Counted from the stretch's first letter, positions 15,122 through 23,683 are shown. The stretch: 27,754 nt of DNA from an uncultured bacterium (GCA_900548385.1 URKJ01000051.1:1-27754); one strand, 5' to 3'. Made by a program: numbers and translations. The notes: generated by a model not told the origin, from the sequence alone.

Positions 15122-16486
15122 ATGAATTCCATAGAAAAGAAAACGTTTTACAGGGAACTTTTTTCCCTTGCCGTTCCGATCGGACTTCAGAACCTGCTTG
15201 TCGCGTTGATCGGCGCAACAGATGCGCTGATGTTGGGACGGTTGTCCCAGGATGCTGTTGCGGCGGTTTCACTCGCCAACCAGATCGTGTTCATCATGAA
15301 TCTGTTCTGCTGTGCCGTGGTTGGCGGCGGCGGAGTTCTGCTCGCTCAATACTGGGGCAAAAATGATCGGTTCATGGTGAAAAACATTTTCTGCATGATT
15401 GTCAAATGGGCATTCGGTATTTCCGCTGTTTTTTTTGTGTTTGCGATGTTTACGCCGGAAATCCTGATGCGGATTTATACGCCTGACCGGGGATTGATTG
15501 CAATCGGTGCATCGTATCTCCGCGCGGTCAGCACGTCTTATCTGTTCCTCGGTATTACGCAATGTTATTTTCTGATCATGAAACTGGAAGGGAAAGCGTC
15601 CAAATGCGTTGTCATTTCGGTCGTGACGCTTGCAGTCGATGTGCTGCTTGATATTTTCCTGATTTACGGTTTGGCGGGAGTTCCGAAGTTCGGCGCGGTC
15701 GGATCGGCGTATTCCACGGTTGCCGTGGAATTGATTGCGTTTGTCTGGTGTCTTGCGGAATCCTGTCGGGGGAACAGCGTTCGTCCGGACATGGCCGGAT
15801 TCCAATGGTCTTCGGCAGAGGTTATAAAAGATTTGTTCAAAATAGCTCTGCCGATGCTCGGAAGTTCACTCGCATGGGGGCTTGGATTTTCCATGCACTC
15901 GCTGATTATGGGACATTACGGCTCTGATGCGACCGCCGCCGCTTCCATTGCGTCCGTTGCCCAGGAATTGATCACCTGCGTCTGCAAGGGTGTTTCCGCC
16001 GGCGCGGGAATTATGGTAGGGAAACTTCTGGGACAGAATCTTTTTGAACAGGCAAAGGAATATGGAAAACGATTTTCGCATATCGCTTTCTGGGTTGGCG
16101 GGATTCATATGGTGCTTCTGTGCATTCTTGCTCCTGTTATCACCGAATTTTTCATTCTGTCGGAGACCTCGAAACATTATTTGGTTATCATGCTTGTTTT
16201 CAGTGCATTTTATGTGTTTGCCTACTCTATCAATACGGTTGTTGTCTGCGGGGTGTTTCCGGCGGGTGGGGATTCCCGCTATGATGCACTCAGTGTTTTC
16301 TTTGCATCGTGGTGCTTTGCTCTGCCGCTGGCACTGGCCGGCACTTTCCTGTTTAAATGGCCGGTACTTGTCGTGTATATCCTGATGTGTGCAGATGAAA
16401 TCGTCAAATTGCCGTGGATTTATCCCCGTTACCGGAAATATCTGTGGCTTAGGAATCTGACACGGGAAAGCGGAAGCGAATCATGA
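15122..16486 (+). CDS. MATE-family efflux transporter
   Basis: A 454-residue membrane protein with about twelve hydrophobic segments in two related halves. The N-terminal half has LAVPIGLQNLLVALIGATDA and LMLGRLSQDAVAAVSLANQI, the classic MATE pattern (P..l..l...l....D...lG.lg..alAa.s.a), and the second half repeats it with IALPMLGSSLAWGLGFSM and IMGHYGSDATAAASIA. Such pumps exchange cationic drugs or metabolites for Na+ or H+ at the inner membrane. The protein is of normal length. It has its own promoter upstream and a terminator downstream, so it is a single-gene unit. The ATG has only a weak GGAAAAA site; no better start exists. Confidence 0.9.
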   Translation: MNSIEKKTFYRELFSLAVPIGLQNLLVALIGATDALMLGRLSQDAVAAVSLANQIVFIMNLFCCAVVGGGGVLLAQYWGKNDRFMVKNIFCMIVKWAFGISAVFFVFAMFTPEILMRIYTPDRGLIAIGASYLRAVSTSYLFLGITQCYFLIMKLEGKASKCVVISVVTLAVDVLLDIFLIYGLAGVPKFGAVGSAYSTVAVELIAFVWCLAESCRGNSVRPDMAGFQWSSAEVIKDLFKIALPMLGSSLAWGLGFSMHSLIMGHYGSDATAAASIASVAQELITCVCKGVSAGAGIMVGKLLGQNLFEQAKEYGKRFSHIAFWVGGIHMVLLCILAPVITEFFILSETSKHYLVIMLVFSAFYVFAYSINTVVVCGVFPAGGDSRYDALSVFFASWCFALPLALAGTFLFKWPVLVVYILMCADEIVKLPWIYPRYRKYLWLRNLTRESGSES

Positions 16487-16518
16487 TTTATTAATCACGG
16501 CGGGCGGCGGAAACGGTT

Positions 16519-16546
16519 TCCCGGCAACTTTGCCGGAATCTTTTTT
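16519..16546 (+). terminator. Rho-independent terminator after the MATE gene
   Basis: CCGGCA (16521-16526) pairs with TGCCGG (16531-16536), then a T-run at 16540-16546. It lies 35 bases after the MATE stop and before the RNase P RNA promoter. Confidence 0.8.
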
Positions 16547-16557
16547 GCTTCCCGGAC

Positions 16558-16586
16558 TGGACATCGCAGCAATCCGGGTGTATATT
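16558..16586 (+). promoter_or_regulatory. Promoter of RNase P RNA
   Basis: TGGACA (16558-16563), a 17-base spacer and TATATT (16581-16586). The predicted start at about 16594 agrees with the 5' end of the RNA as judged from its terminal P1 helix. Confidence 0.65.
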
Positions 16587-16593
16587 GCAAAGT

Positions 16594-16936
16594 TTAGGGA
16601 TGTCGGCGGCGGTCGCTTCGCGAAAGCGGAGAGGAAAGTCCGGACTCCACAGGGCAGGGAGTCCTCTATAAAATGAGGATGTCATGGACCATATTCCATG
16701 GGAAGGAAAGCGCAGCAGAAAACAAACCGCCGGAGCAATCCGGCAAGGGTGAAAAGGCGGGGTAAGAGCCCGCCGCGGTTTCAAGAGATTGAGCCGGCAG
16801 TGCAAGCCCCTCCCGGAGCAAGGCCAAATAGGGAATGAGCCGCTGCCCGCGGCGTTTGAATTCCGGGTTCTGGCCGCATAGACAGATGATCGCCCCCCGA
16901 AAGGGTGACAGAATCCGGCTTATGCCGCATCTCTAA
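16594..16936 (+). ncRNA. rnpB: RNase P RNA, bacterial type A
   Basis: The catalytic RNA that trims tRNA 5' ends. All conserved blocks are present in order: GAGGAAAGTCCGGACTCC and ACAGGGCAG near the 5' side, AAGGGTGAAAAGGCGG with GGTAAGAGCCCGCCGCGG in the middle, GGAGCAAGGCCAAATAGGG, CGCATAGACAGATGATCGCC, and finally ACAGAATCCGGCTTAT. The ends pair (GGGATGTCGGC at 16597-16607 with GCCGCATCTC at 16924-16933) to form P1. About 343 nt is a usual length. Ends are accurate to a few bases. Confidence 0.95.
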
Positions 16937-16971
16937 CTTTTAAATGAAATTTTCAGGCGGAGCGATAAACA

Positions 16972-17505
16972 GTGAAACAGTTGAGTGAACGTATTGCAGA
17001 CCGGATAGTCAGCATTCCCGATTATCCGACAAAAGGTGTCATTTTCCGGGACATTATGCCCGTTTCTTCCGATGCGGAACTTTTCCGGGATATTATTCAT
17101 GCGCTTGCACAGCTGCACCGGGAGCAGCGGATCGACGCCGTTGTCGGGATTGAGTCCCGCGGCTTCATTTTCGGCGGAGCGCTGGCTCATGCGCTCGGAT
17201 GCGGTTTCGTTCCCGTCCGGAAAGCCGGGAAACTGCCGCGCGAGACGATTTACGAGAAGTATCAGCTTGAGTATGGCGAAGGGATCATTGAGATGCAGAA
17301 AGATGCGTTGAACGCCGGGGCGCGGGTCGTGCTTATGGATGATCTGCTTGCGACCGGAGGGACCGTCAATGCCGCCGCCCGGCTGGTTGCGCGGCTCGGC
17401 GCGGAGACTGTGGCGTCGGATTTCCTTGTCGAACTCGGTTTTCTGCATCCCAGAGGCAATCTGATCTCCTGTGGAACCGTCACTTCTCTGCTCACTTATC
17501 AATGA
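16972..17505 (+). CDS. apt: Adenine phosphoribosyltransferase
   Basis: Salvages adenine: adenine plus PRPP gives AMP and pyrophosphate, in the cytoplasm. The 177-residue protein has the standard layout: IPDYPTKGVIFRDIMPV (15-31), VVGIESRGFIFGGALA (57-72), RKAGKLPRET (83-92) and the PRPP loop VLMDDLLATGGTVNAA (120-135). It starts with GTG; GGCGGAG lies about nine bases upstream and no better start exists. It follows the RNase P RNA by 35 bases with no clear terminator between them, so read-through from the rnpB promoter is possible. The downstream phosphatase gene is 21 bases away. Confidence 0.95.
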   Translation: MKQLSERIADRIVSIPDYPTKGVIFRDIMPVSSDAELFRDIIHALAQLHREQRIDAVVGIESRGFIFGGALAHALGCGFVPVRKAGKLPRETIYEKYQLEYGEGIIEMQKDALNAGARVVLMDDLLATGGTVNAAARLVARLGAETVASDFLVELGFLHPRGNLISCGTVTSLLTYQ

Positions 17506-17526
17506 CGAAATTTCGGAGTACAGGCA

Positions 17527-18324
17527 ATGAAGTATGCAATCATCAGCGATATTCATGGAAATCTTGAGGCTTTGGAAGCCGTGCTGGAGGTCTGCCGGAT
17601 GGAAAAGGTGGACCAGTATGTCTGTCTCGGAGACGTTGTCGGGTACAATGCCAATCCTAAAGAGTGCCTCGACATTGTCCGTGCTCTGCCCGAACTGACG
17701 ATTGTCAAGGGGAATCACGATGAGTACGCCTCCAATCACGACGATGAGATGGAGGGGTTCAACCCGCATGCGAAAGCCGCCGTTTTCTGGACCCGTGCCC
17801 AGCTGACCGATGATGATCTGCATTGGCTTTCCGAACTGCCGATGCGTTTGACCATCAAGGGGGCGAACATGACGATCGTTCATGCGACGCTGGACAGTCC
17901 CGACGCCTGGGGATATATTTTCGATGTGCATAATGCCACGGATAATTTTTCCTATCAGTTTACCCAGCTCTGTTTCTGCGGGCATTCCCATGTGCCGGTC
18001 GCATTCAGCAAACGCCCGATTGCGATGGGGGCGCGCCCCATTGAAGAGATTCCCGCATGGGCGGCGGAGGATGACGGTTCCGATTTCAATACGGCGGATA
18101 TGATTCAGATTCCCGTGGAACAAAGCGTTAAATATCTGATCAACGTGGGAAGCATCGGTCAGCCCCGCAACCGCGACCCGCGGGCATCGTTCTGCATTTA
18201 TGATACCGACCAGAAACTTCTGACGCGGTACCGTCTGCCGTATAACATTCAGCTGACACAGCAGAAGATCCGCAGCGTCAATCTGCCTGAGCGCCTTGCC
18301 GCCCGTCTTGAGCGCGGTATCTGA
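17527..18324 (+). CDS. Calcineurin-like metallophosphoesterase
   Basis: A 265-residue phosphoesterase with the full metal-binding set: DIHGN (Asp8, His10), GDVVGY (Asp36), GNHDE (Asn63-His64), VHA (His119) and GHSH (152-155). This family includes YfcE-type phosphodiesterases and bacterial serine/threonine phosphatases; the substrate cannot be told. A segment at about 162-200 (after the GHSH) is longer than in minimal members, and the NVGSIGQPRNRDPRASF stretch is typical of this subgroup. GGAG lies about 8-12 bases before the ATG. It probably shares a transcript with apt and the following glycosyltransferase. Confidence 0.88.
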   Translation: MKYAIISDIHGNLEALEAVLEVCRMEKVDQYVCLGDVVGYNANPKECLDIVRALPELTIVKGNHDEYASNHDDEMEGFNPHAKAAVFWTRAQLTDDDLHWLSELPMRLTIKGANMTIVHATLDSPDAWGYIFDVHNATDNFSYQFTQLCFCGHSHVPVAFSKRPIAMGARPIEEIPAWAAEDDGSDFNTADMIQIPVEQSVKYLINVGSIGQPRNRDPRASFCIYDTDQKLLTRYRLPYNIQLTQQKIRSVNLPERLAARLERGI

Positions 18325-18341
18325 CCGCGGGGCCGTGCGGC

Positions 18342-19373
18342 ATGAAAAAACGGTTTCTTATCGTCAAACCCAGCAGTCTCGGGGACGTGATCCATGCGTT
18401 TCCGGCGGTTTCCCTTCTGGCGCGGCATGAGCCGGAGGCGGAGATCGACTGGATGGTCGTTCCCGCGTTCGCGTCCGTCGTCCGTTATCATCCGGCGGTA
18501 AACGGGATCGTTCTGTTCCGCCGCAAGGAGCTGGGACAGCTGCCGAAATTTCCGAAAGCGTTTTCGGAACTGCTTTCCGGTATCCGGAAAGCCCGTTACG
18601 ATGGTGTCATTGATCTCCAGGGGCTTCTCCGCAGCGCGGTGATTTCCCGTCTTGCCAAAACGCGCGTTGTCGCGGGGCCCGCTGTTTCCAGGGAGTGGGG
18701 AACCGGAATTTTTTACCAGCGGCGGCTGGATCCCGGCGACCGGTTCCGCCATGCGGTCCGTAAAAATCTCTCCATGATGGCGGAGTTTCTCGGAGTTCCG
18801 GAACCGGATAAGGCTGAGTTTGAGTTCAAGGCGAATCCCGTTGCCGCGCAGAGAGTGGTGACGCTTCTCCGCGGTTCTGCGAAAGAGAAGCTGATCGCCG
18901 TTGCGCCGGGTGCGCGCTGGCATTCAAAACAGTGGCCGCCGGAGTTTTTTGCGGAGACGCTGAATCTGTTTTACCGGGATCATCATGATGACTATTCATT
19001 TGTGATTCTCGGATCACCGGATGAGAAACCGCTCGGCGAGCAGCTTCAGAAACATTTGAAAGCGCCGGCGGTCAACCTGATCGGGCTGACCGGCATTCCG
19101 GAGCTTGTGGAGGCGATCCGGCGTTCGCGTCTGCTGTTTTGCAACGACAGCGGACCGATGCATATTGCCGCCGCGCTCGGTACGCCGCTTGTCTGCATGT
19201 TCGGGCCGACCGATCCTGTGTTGACGGGACCGTTTTCCGACCGGGCGGAAATCCTTGTTCCGCCATTGGAATGCATTAAATGTTTCCGTCGCGAGTGTGA
19301 ACGGGGGGAGTGTCACCGGGCAATTTCCGCCGGGGATGCAAAAAAATCCGCAGAAAAACTGCTCGGGATCTGA
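18342..19373 (+). CDS. Glycosyltransferase family 9, heptosyltransferase-like
   Basis: A 343-residue protein of the ADP-heptose:LPS heptosyltransferase group. It begins FLIVKPSSLGDVIHAFPAVS, the family's start (vk.sSlGDvih..P.l..L....p.a.idwvv), and ends with a nucleotide-sugar site: LLFCNDSGPMHIAAALGTPL and CMFGPTDPVLTGPF. Such enzymes add heptose or related sugars to the LPS inner core on the cytoplasmic face, which supports a Gram-negative outer membrane. A cysteine-rich CIKCFRRECERGECH tail near the C-terminus is usual in the WaaC/WaaF/RfaQ-like group. The ribosome site is weak, 17 bases after the previous stop, suggesting translational coupling. Confidence 0.88.
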   Translation: MKKRFLIVKPSSLGDVIHAFPAVSLLARHEPEAEIDWMVVPAFASVVRYHPAVNGIVLFRRKELGQLPKFPKAFSELLSGIRKARYDGVIDLQGLLRSAVISRLAKTRVVAGPAVSREWGTGIFYQRRLDPGDRFRHAVRKNLSMMAEFLGVPEPDKAEFEFKANPVAAQRVVTLLRGSAKEKLIAVAPGARWHSKQWPPEFFAETLNLFYRDHHDDYSFVILGSPDEKPLGEQLQKHLKAPAVNLIGLTGIPELVEAIRRSRLLFCNDSGPMHIAAALGTPLVCMFGPTDPVLTGPFSDRAEILVPPLECIKCFRRECERGECHRAISAGDAKKSAEKLLGI

Positions 19374-19445
19374 AACTGCACTGGCAATCCGCCGGATTCC
19401 GATGTATGATATGCAAGAACCAATTAACTGTAAGGAATTAGCTTT

Positions 19446-20375
19446 ATGAGAATCCGACATCTCCTTCCGCTGCTGCTACTGTCCGCGGGGTTGCCGCTGT
19501 TTGCGCAAATCGCAGTAAAGATCGAACCCGCTTATCCGGTTTACATGCAGTATGACGCAATCCACGTCCGTGTGCTTCTGCGCAACTACACTTCCCACCC
19601 GATCGCGTTCGGCAGCTCAAAAAATCTTCAGGGCGATATTTCATTCCGTATCATGACGCCGTCCCGCACGATTGCCGGGCTTTCCAATCCGGAGATACAC
19701 CCGAAACTTCAGGGGGTCATTCTTGCGCCGGGAGAATCCCGCACGTTCACTTTCAATCTGAACAATTATTATGCGCTTCAGGATGAGGGGCTGTATACGG
19801 TCCGGGTACTGGTCCGTCATCCGCAGCTCTCTTCCGCTTACGAGTCCAACGAATCCACGTTCCGGGTCCGCAAAGGAAGCGTGATCTGGAGCCGCAAGTT
19901 CGGGCTTCCCGACTATACCGGGAAGAATCAGGGGAAGAAAATCGAAAGCCGGACATACAAGCTGCTCTCTTTCTCCGACAGCCGCCACATGTATTTTTAT
20001 ATGATGATTGACGATGACAAGCATGTTTATGCAGTGCGCCGTATCGGGTTCGATATCGGAACCAATCTCAAACCGCAGCGCGAGATCGACGCTCTGGCGC
20101 GTTTTCATATCATGGTCGCCGTCACGCCGAAAGTTTATGCGCATTATGTTTATGATTTCAATGGCGTACTCGAAAGCCGTACCGTTTACCTGCGGACCGC
20201 CACGACGCCGTTTCTGGTGCTGGATCCCAAAAGCTCCACGGTTTCCGTCAACGGCGGACGCATGGCACGCAAGGATATTGATTACGACGAGCTGAAAGAG
20301 CTTCCGTTTCTGGATGAGGTTAAAGTGGAGAAGAAGGATGCGTTTGATTCTCCCGGCCGGGAAGAGGAGGAGTGA
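19446..20375 (+). CDS. Secreted protein of unknown function
   Basis: 309 residues with a clear signal peptide: MRIRH, a leucine-rich core and a likely cut after LFA at about residue 21. The mature part starts with beta-rich sequence (KIEPAYPVYMQYDAIHVRVL, LRNYTSHPIAFG) that looks like an immunoglobulin-like or macroglobulin-type domain used in periplasmic proteins, then a region near 170-250 without recognised motifs. The C-terminal 20 residues are strongly acidic (PGREEEE). AAGGA lies nine bases before the ATG. Its stop overlaps the mtnA ribosome site, so the two are probably co-translated. I do not recognise a named family. Confidence 0.8.
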   Translation: MRIRHLLPLLLLSAGLPLFAQIAVKIEPAYPVYMQYDAIHVRVLLRNYTSHPIAFGSSKNLQGDISFRIMTPSRTIAGLSNPEIHPKLQGVILAPGESRTFTFNLNNYYALQDEGLYTVRVLVRHPQLSSAYESNESTFRVRKGSVIWSRKFGLPDYTGKNQGKKIESRTYKLLSFSDSRHMYFYMMIDDDKHVYAVRRIGFDIGTNLKPQREIDALARFHIMVAVTPKVYAHYVYDFNGVLESRTVYLRTATTPFLVLDPKSSTVSVNGGRMARKDIDYDELKELPFLDEVKVEKKDAFDSPGREEEE

Positions 20376-20377
20376 TT

Positions 20378-21439
20378 ATGCGCCCGAATACTGTTCAGTG
20401 GCTTTCTGCGGACGGTGCGGTCTTTCTGGGGCCGGATGCGTCAATCGACCCGCTCCGTCCGGGATTTGTCGATATTATCGACCAGACGTTGCTGCCCGGT
20501 TCGCTGAAACGGATTTCGCTTTCGGATCCGGAAGCCGTCTATGATGCGATCAAGCGTCTTGCTGTGCGGGGGGCTCCGGCGATCGGCTGTGCCGCCGCGC
20601 TCGGACTCGCCGCCTGTGCCCAGCGGTTCGGCAGCGCCGACCGTCCGGGATTTCTTGGGCGCCTGGAGGAAACTGCCGGTTATCTTGAATCATCGCGTCC
20701 GACGGCGGTCAATCTCGCGTGGGCTCTGCACCGCTGCTGCCGCCGGGTCCGGGAGAATGGTTCGGATTCCGTTGCGGAGCTGCTGCGCGTGCTTCTGAAC
20801 GAGGCGCTGGAGATTCTGGATGAGGACATTGCCATGTGCGACGCCATCGGACGGAACGGGCTGACGCTGATCCGCGACGGCATGGGAATTCTGACTCACT
20901 GCAATGCCGGGGCTCTTGCAACCGGCGGTTGCGGGACTGCTCTGGCTCCGATCTATGCCGCCCAGAACGCCGGACTCCATATCCGTGTGTTTTCGGACGA
21001 AACGCGTCCGCTTCTGCAAGGGGCGCGGCTGACTGCCTGGGAGCTTTCGCACAGCGGGGTGGATGTCACCACAATCTGCGATTCGATGGCGGCGCAGGTT
21101 ATGCGGGAGGGGCTGGTCGATCTTGTCATCGTCGGCGCCGACCGTGTGGCGGCGAACGGCGACGCCGCCAACAAGATCGGAACTTATCAGCTTGCGATCA
21201 CGGCGAACTATCATCATGTGCCGTTTTACATTGCGATCCCGTATTCCACAATCGACCGCACGATTCCCGACGGTTCCGCGATTCCCATTGAACAGCGGCA
21301 TGAGTCGGAGATTACCACATTCAACGGGAAACGCATTTCCCCGCAGAAGATCAAAGTTTACAATCCGGCGTTTGACGTCACACCCGCTTCACTGATTACG
21401 GGATACATCACCGAGCAGGGAGTTTCTGCGTCGATATGA
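20378..21439 (+). CDS. mtnA: S-methyl-5-thioribose-1-phosphate isomerase
   Basis: Converts methylthioribose-1-phosphate to methylthioribulose-1-phosphate in the methionine salvage pathway. The 353-residue protein shows VDIIDQTLLPG, AVRGAPAIGCAAALGLA, the catalytic cysteine in THCNAGALATGG (Cys175) and the catalytic aspartate in VGADRVAANGDAANKIGTY (Asp255). An in-frame GTG lies six bases upstream, but the GAGGAGGAG ribosome site touches it, so the ATG at 20378 is the better start. No other methionine-salvage gene is nearby, and the next gene overlaps by four bases. eIF2B-like paralogues are the only alternative; the motifs favour MtnA. Confidence 0.93.
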   Translation: MRPNTVQWLSADGAVFLGPDASIDPLRPGFVDIIDQTLLPGSLKRISLSDPEAVYDAIKRLAVRGAPAIGCAAALGLAACAQRFGSADRPGFLGRLEETAGYLESSRPTAVNLAWALHRCCRRVRENGSDSVAELLRVLLNEALEILDEDIAMCDAIGRNGLTLIRDGMGILTHCNAGALATGGCGTALAPIYAAQNAGLHIRVFSDETRPLLQGARLTAWELSHSGVDVTTICDSMAAQVMREGLVDLVIVGADRVAANGDAANKIGTYQLAITANYHHVPFYIAIPYSTIDRTIPDGSAIPIEQRHESEITTFNGKRISPQKIKVYNPAFDVTPASLITGYITEQGVSASI

Positions 21440-22173
21440 AGAAAATACGCGTGGACGACTGGCTGTGCAGTCATGGGATCTGTGCCGATCGCGAGGAGGC
21501 GCTCCGCATGATCATGGCGGGCAAGGTGCGGTATAATCCGGATATGCTGGTGCGCAAGGCGTCGGAAAGCGTCCCGTTTGAGTCTGCTCTGCTGGTGGAT
21601 ACGGAGGATTCGTTCGCCAGCCGGGGAGCACGGAAGCTGCGTCCGGCGCTGGAACGGTTTCTGCCTGATCTGACTGGGTTGATTGCTGTTGATATTGGCG
21701 CATCGACCGGGGGTTTTACGGACGTCATGCTTCACAATGGCGCCGCCAGAGTTTATGCTGTGGATGTCGGCAGAGGTCTGCTTCATGCGAAACTCCGGAA
21801 TGACCCGCGGGTCGTATGTCTGGAAGGGATCAATGCGCGTACGCTCGACCGTTCCGTGATTCCGGAGCCGGTCGATCTGATGACGATGGATGTCTCGTTC
21901 ATATCCACGACGAAAATCCTTCCCGCCGCCGATGTGATCATGAAAAGCGGTGCGTGGGCGTTTGTACTTGTCAAGCCGCAGTTTGAAGCGGACCGTAAAG
22001 ACGTTCCGCCCGGCGGAGTGGTGACGGACGAGGCGGTCCGAGCCGCCTGTGTCGAAAAAGTGAAAGATTTTGCACGGGAGCGCCTCTCGTGGTCGTTTGT
22101 CGAAGTGACACCGTCGGAGATCAAAGGACCGAAAGGCAATCAGGAATATGTAGCGGTTTTCCGGAAAGGGTAA
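21436..22173 (+). CDS. tlyA: TlyA-family rRNA 2'-O-methyltransferase
   Basis: 245 residues. An N-terminal S4 RNA-binding domain (RVDDWLCSHGICADREEALRM, 5-25) is followed by an FtsJ-type methyltransferase domain with SAM-binding VDIGASTGGFTDVML (about 84-98), an YAVDVG strand and MTMDVSFIS, ending KPQFEADR and GPKGNQEY. TlyA methylates cytidines in 16S and 23S rRNA and affects capreomycin sensitivity in mycobacteria; in other bacteria it is annotated as haemolysin A. Length and order are normal. Its ATG overlaps the mtnA stop (ATGA), so translation is coupled. Confidence 0.92.
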   Translation: MKKIRVDDWLCSHGICADREEALRMIMAGKVRYNPDMLVRKASESVPFESALLVDTEDSFASRGARKLRPALERFLPDLTGLIAVDIGASTGGFTDVMLHNGAARVYAVDVGRGLLHAKLRNDPRVVCLEGINARTLDRSVIPEPVDLMTMDVSFISTTKILPAADVIMKSGAWAFVLVKPQFEADRKDVPPGGVVTDEAVRAACVEKVKDFARERLSWSFVEVTPSEIKGPKGNQEYVAVFRKG

Positions 22174-22177
22174 CGGC

Positions 22178-22579
22178 ATGGCGGAACTTTTTATTCAAAC
22201 ACATCATTCTTGCGAACTGCTCGATATTACGGAGCAGATCAATGCGCGGATCCCGGCGACTCTTGCCTGCGGCATCTGCCATATTTACTGCCCGCATACC
22301 ACGGCGGGGTTGACGGTCAACGAGAATGCCGACCCCGATGTCAAGCACGATCTGCTTGTCAAACTGGATCATCTTATCCCGCACCATGAGCCGTTTTATC
22401 AGCATTGCGAGGGCAACAGCGATGCTCATTTGAAAGCGATGCTGACCGGATTTTCCCTTGCGGTTCCCGTTGTGAACGGTGCGCTCCGGCTCGGTACCTG
22501 GCAGGGAATTTATTTCTGTGAGTATGACGGACCGCGTTCCCGTCGCGTGCAGCTGTATTTCCAGACTGTCGAACAATAA
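22178..22579 (+). CDS. yjbQ: YjbQ/UPF0047 family protein
   Basis: A small protein of 133 residues with the hallmark segments of the family: PHTTAGLTVNENADPDVKHD (44-63), EGNSDAHLKAMLTG (86-99) and LGTWQGIYFCEYDGPR (108-123). Conserved histidines line a metal site. Members have weak thiamine-phosphate synthase activity in vitro, while the natural role is unsettled. AAAGGG lies seven bases before the ATG, four bases after tlyA. It is the last gene of the plus-strand run; convergent genes follow. Confidence 0.92.
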   Translation: MAELFIQTHHSCELLDITEQINARIPATLACGICHIYCPHTTAGLTVNENADPDVKHDLLVKLDHLIPHHEPFYQHCEGNSDAHLKAMLTGFSLAVPVVNGALRLGTWQGIYFCEYDGPRSRRVQLYFQTVEQ

Positions 22580-22614
22580 AAAACGCCGCTTCCGAAGAGA
22601 TGGAGAACGGCGTT
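22577..22614 (-). terminator. Terminator of the META lipoprotein gene
   Basis: AACGCCG (22582-22588) pairs with CGGCGTT (22608-22614). On the minus strand the hairpin is followed by a run of T. It lies 20 bases past the lipoprotein stop. On the plus strand there is no T-run, so it serves yjbQ less well. Confidence 0.75.
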
Positions 22615-22634
22615 GCTGGGTGATTGATTCCGGA

Positions 22635-23180
22635 TCAGTTCTGAAATTCGGCGACGGTCTTTCCCGCGGATTTCAGGAACAGTTTATTGCCTTTGATCTC
22701 ATACGAATCAACGGTTCCCAGCATTTTGAGGTATGCATCTTCGTATGCCATACCGGGACCCGCCATTCTGGTGGAACCGATGGGATTGGATTTGAAGTCG
22801 ATCACATTTTTGGCGCTGTCGATTTTGACTGTTCCGAAATAGCGGTTGACTCCTGAACAGCCGATGATCTTTCCGTCCGGCGCGATCTGCATTGTGATAT
22901 AGCGCTGCGGTTTTTCCGCATTGGCGGGAACGCCCTGAAGCGATTCTCTATTCAGTTCCCATGCGCGGTTGAAGATTCCGTCCGTTTTCCGTGCGGTTGC
23001 GGGTGCCGCCGCAACCGCGGGGCAGCCTTGCGGGGCAACGGAGCACTGCGGAGCAGAACGGTACTTGCAATGATGACCGGGCTGTTTGTGTTCGCTGTGA
23101 TGGTTCGTGTCACCGCAGCATCCGGCAAGAAGCAGAGAGGCTCCTGTGAATGCGGCAAGTGGAAGAATTCGTTTGATCAT
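22635..23180 (-). CDS. META-domain lipoprotein, HslJ-like
   Basis: 181 residues. The signal peptide ends in a lipobox LLLAGC with Cys21, so the protein is a lipoprotein of the envelope. A histidine- and cysteine-rich stretch follows (residues 24-50, HHSEHKQPGHHCKYR), which could bind metal. The C-terminal half is a META domain: RYITMQIAPDGKIIGCSGVN and RYFGTVKID, then MAYEDAYLKMLGTVDSYEI, as in HslJ/DUF306 proteins. The frame is open upstream to 23249, but GGAGGTCAGA before the ATG at 23180 and the signal peptide fix the start. It has its own promoter and terminator, so it is a single-gene unit. Confidence 0.88.
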   Translation of the reverse strand: MIKRILPLAAFTGASLLLAGCCGDTNHHSEHKQPGHHCKYRSAPQCSVAPQGCPAVAAAPATARKTDGIFNRAWELNRESLQGVPANAEKPQRYITMQIAPDGKIIGCSGVNRYFGTVKIDSAKNVIDFKSNPIGSTRMAGPGMAYEDAYLKMLGTVDSYEIKGNKLFLKSAGKTVAEFQN

Positions 23181-23210
23181 TCTGACCTCCTCGTGTTTGT
23201 TTTCATGGTT

Positions 23211-23238
23211 ACCATAGCACGGGAAGGCGGATTTGCAA
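23211..23238 (-). promoter_or_regulatory. Promoter of the META lipoprotein gene
   Basis: On the minus strand: TTGCAA (23233-23238), a 16-base spacer and TATGGT (23211-23216) with an extended TGC. The -35 matches the TTGnAA form seen at csx1, the CRISPR leader and the MATE gene. Confidence 0.5.
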
Positions 23239-23269
23239 ATTAAAATCAAGAATGGTTGTTAAATTTTAA

Positions 23270-23311
23270 TTTTAAAAAGAAAAACGGTTCATTGCAATGA
23301 TGAACCGTTTT
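23270..23311 (-). terminator. Terminator of rpsO
   Basis: A perfect 12-bp stem (23281-23292 with 23300-23311) around a seven-base loop, followed on the minus strand by TTTCTTTTT. It lies about 20 bases past the rpsO stop. Confidence 0.85.
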
Positions 23312-23332
23312 CGCAGAAAAGCAATCGGCGGA

Positions 23333-23602
23333 TTACTTCTGACCGCGGATTCCGAGCTCGGCGGAAATCGCGACAAACTTTTCGTGATTTTCATTGCCGA
23401 GATACTTCAGAAGGCGTTTGCGCTTGCTGACCATGGCAAGAAGACCTTTACGGGTGCTGTGGTCCTTCTTGTGGGAACGCATGTGTTCGGTGATTTCCGC
23501 GATGCGCTTCGTGAGAAGAGCGATCTGAACTTCCGGCGAACCGGTGTCGCCTTCTTTGCGGGCGAACTTTCCAATGATTTCGGTCTTTGTTGCTTTTTCC
23601 AT
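23333..23602 (-). CDS. rpsO: 30S ribosomal protein S15
   Basis: 89 residues, the exact usual size. It begins MEKATKTEIIGKFARKEGDT and carries GSPEVQIALLTKRI, HKKDHSTRKGLLAMVSKRKR and LLKYLG, the conserved core that binds the 16S rRNA central domain. A single-gene unit with its own terminator. In many bacteria S15 binds its own mRNA leader; the leader here (23603-23650) has GAAAAT/ATTTTC that could pair, but I cannot claim regulation. pnp, which often follows, is not here. Confidence 0.97.
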   Translation of the reverse strand: MEKATKTEIIGKFARKEGDTGSPEVQIALLTKRIAEITEHMRSHKKDHSTRKGLLAMVSKRKRLLKYLGNENHEKFVAISAELGIRGQK

Positions 23603-23655
23603 CTTTTTGTTATCTTTCCTGAAAATTAGGTTATTTTCAATTTCTTAAGACACTT

Positions 23656-23683
23656 AATTTAGCATGTCTTTCTCAAAATGCAA
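23656..23683 (-). promoter_or_regulatory. Possible rpsO promoter
   Basis: On the minus strand: TTGCAT (23678-23683), a 16-base spacer and TAAATT (23656-23661) preceded by TGC. Matches are moderate; the predicted leader is about 47 bases. Confidence 0.4.

Noticed and set aside
16933..18123. 396-codon open frame on the minus strand
   Set aside because: It is antisense to apt and the metallophosphatase, with low-complexity composition and no recognisable motif.
20376..20400. SAM or other riboswitch upstream of mtnA
   Set aside because: mtnA begins two bases after the preceding stop codon, leaving no space for a leader.
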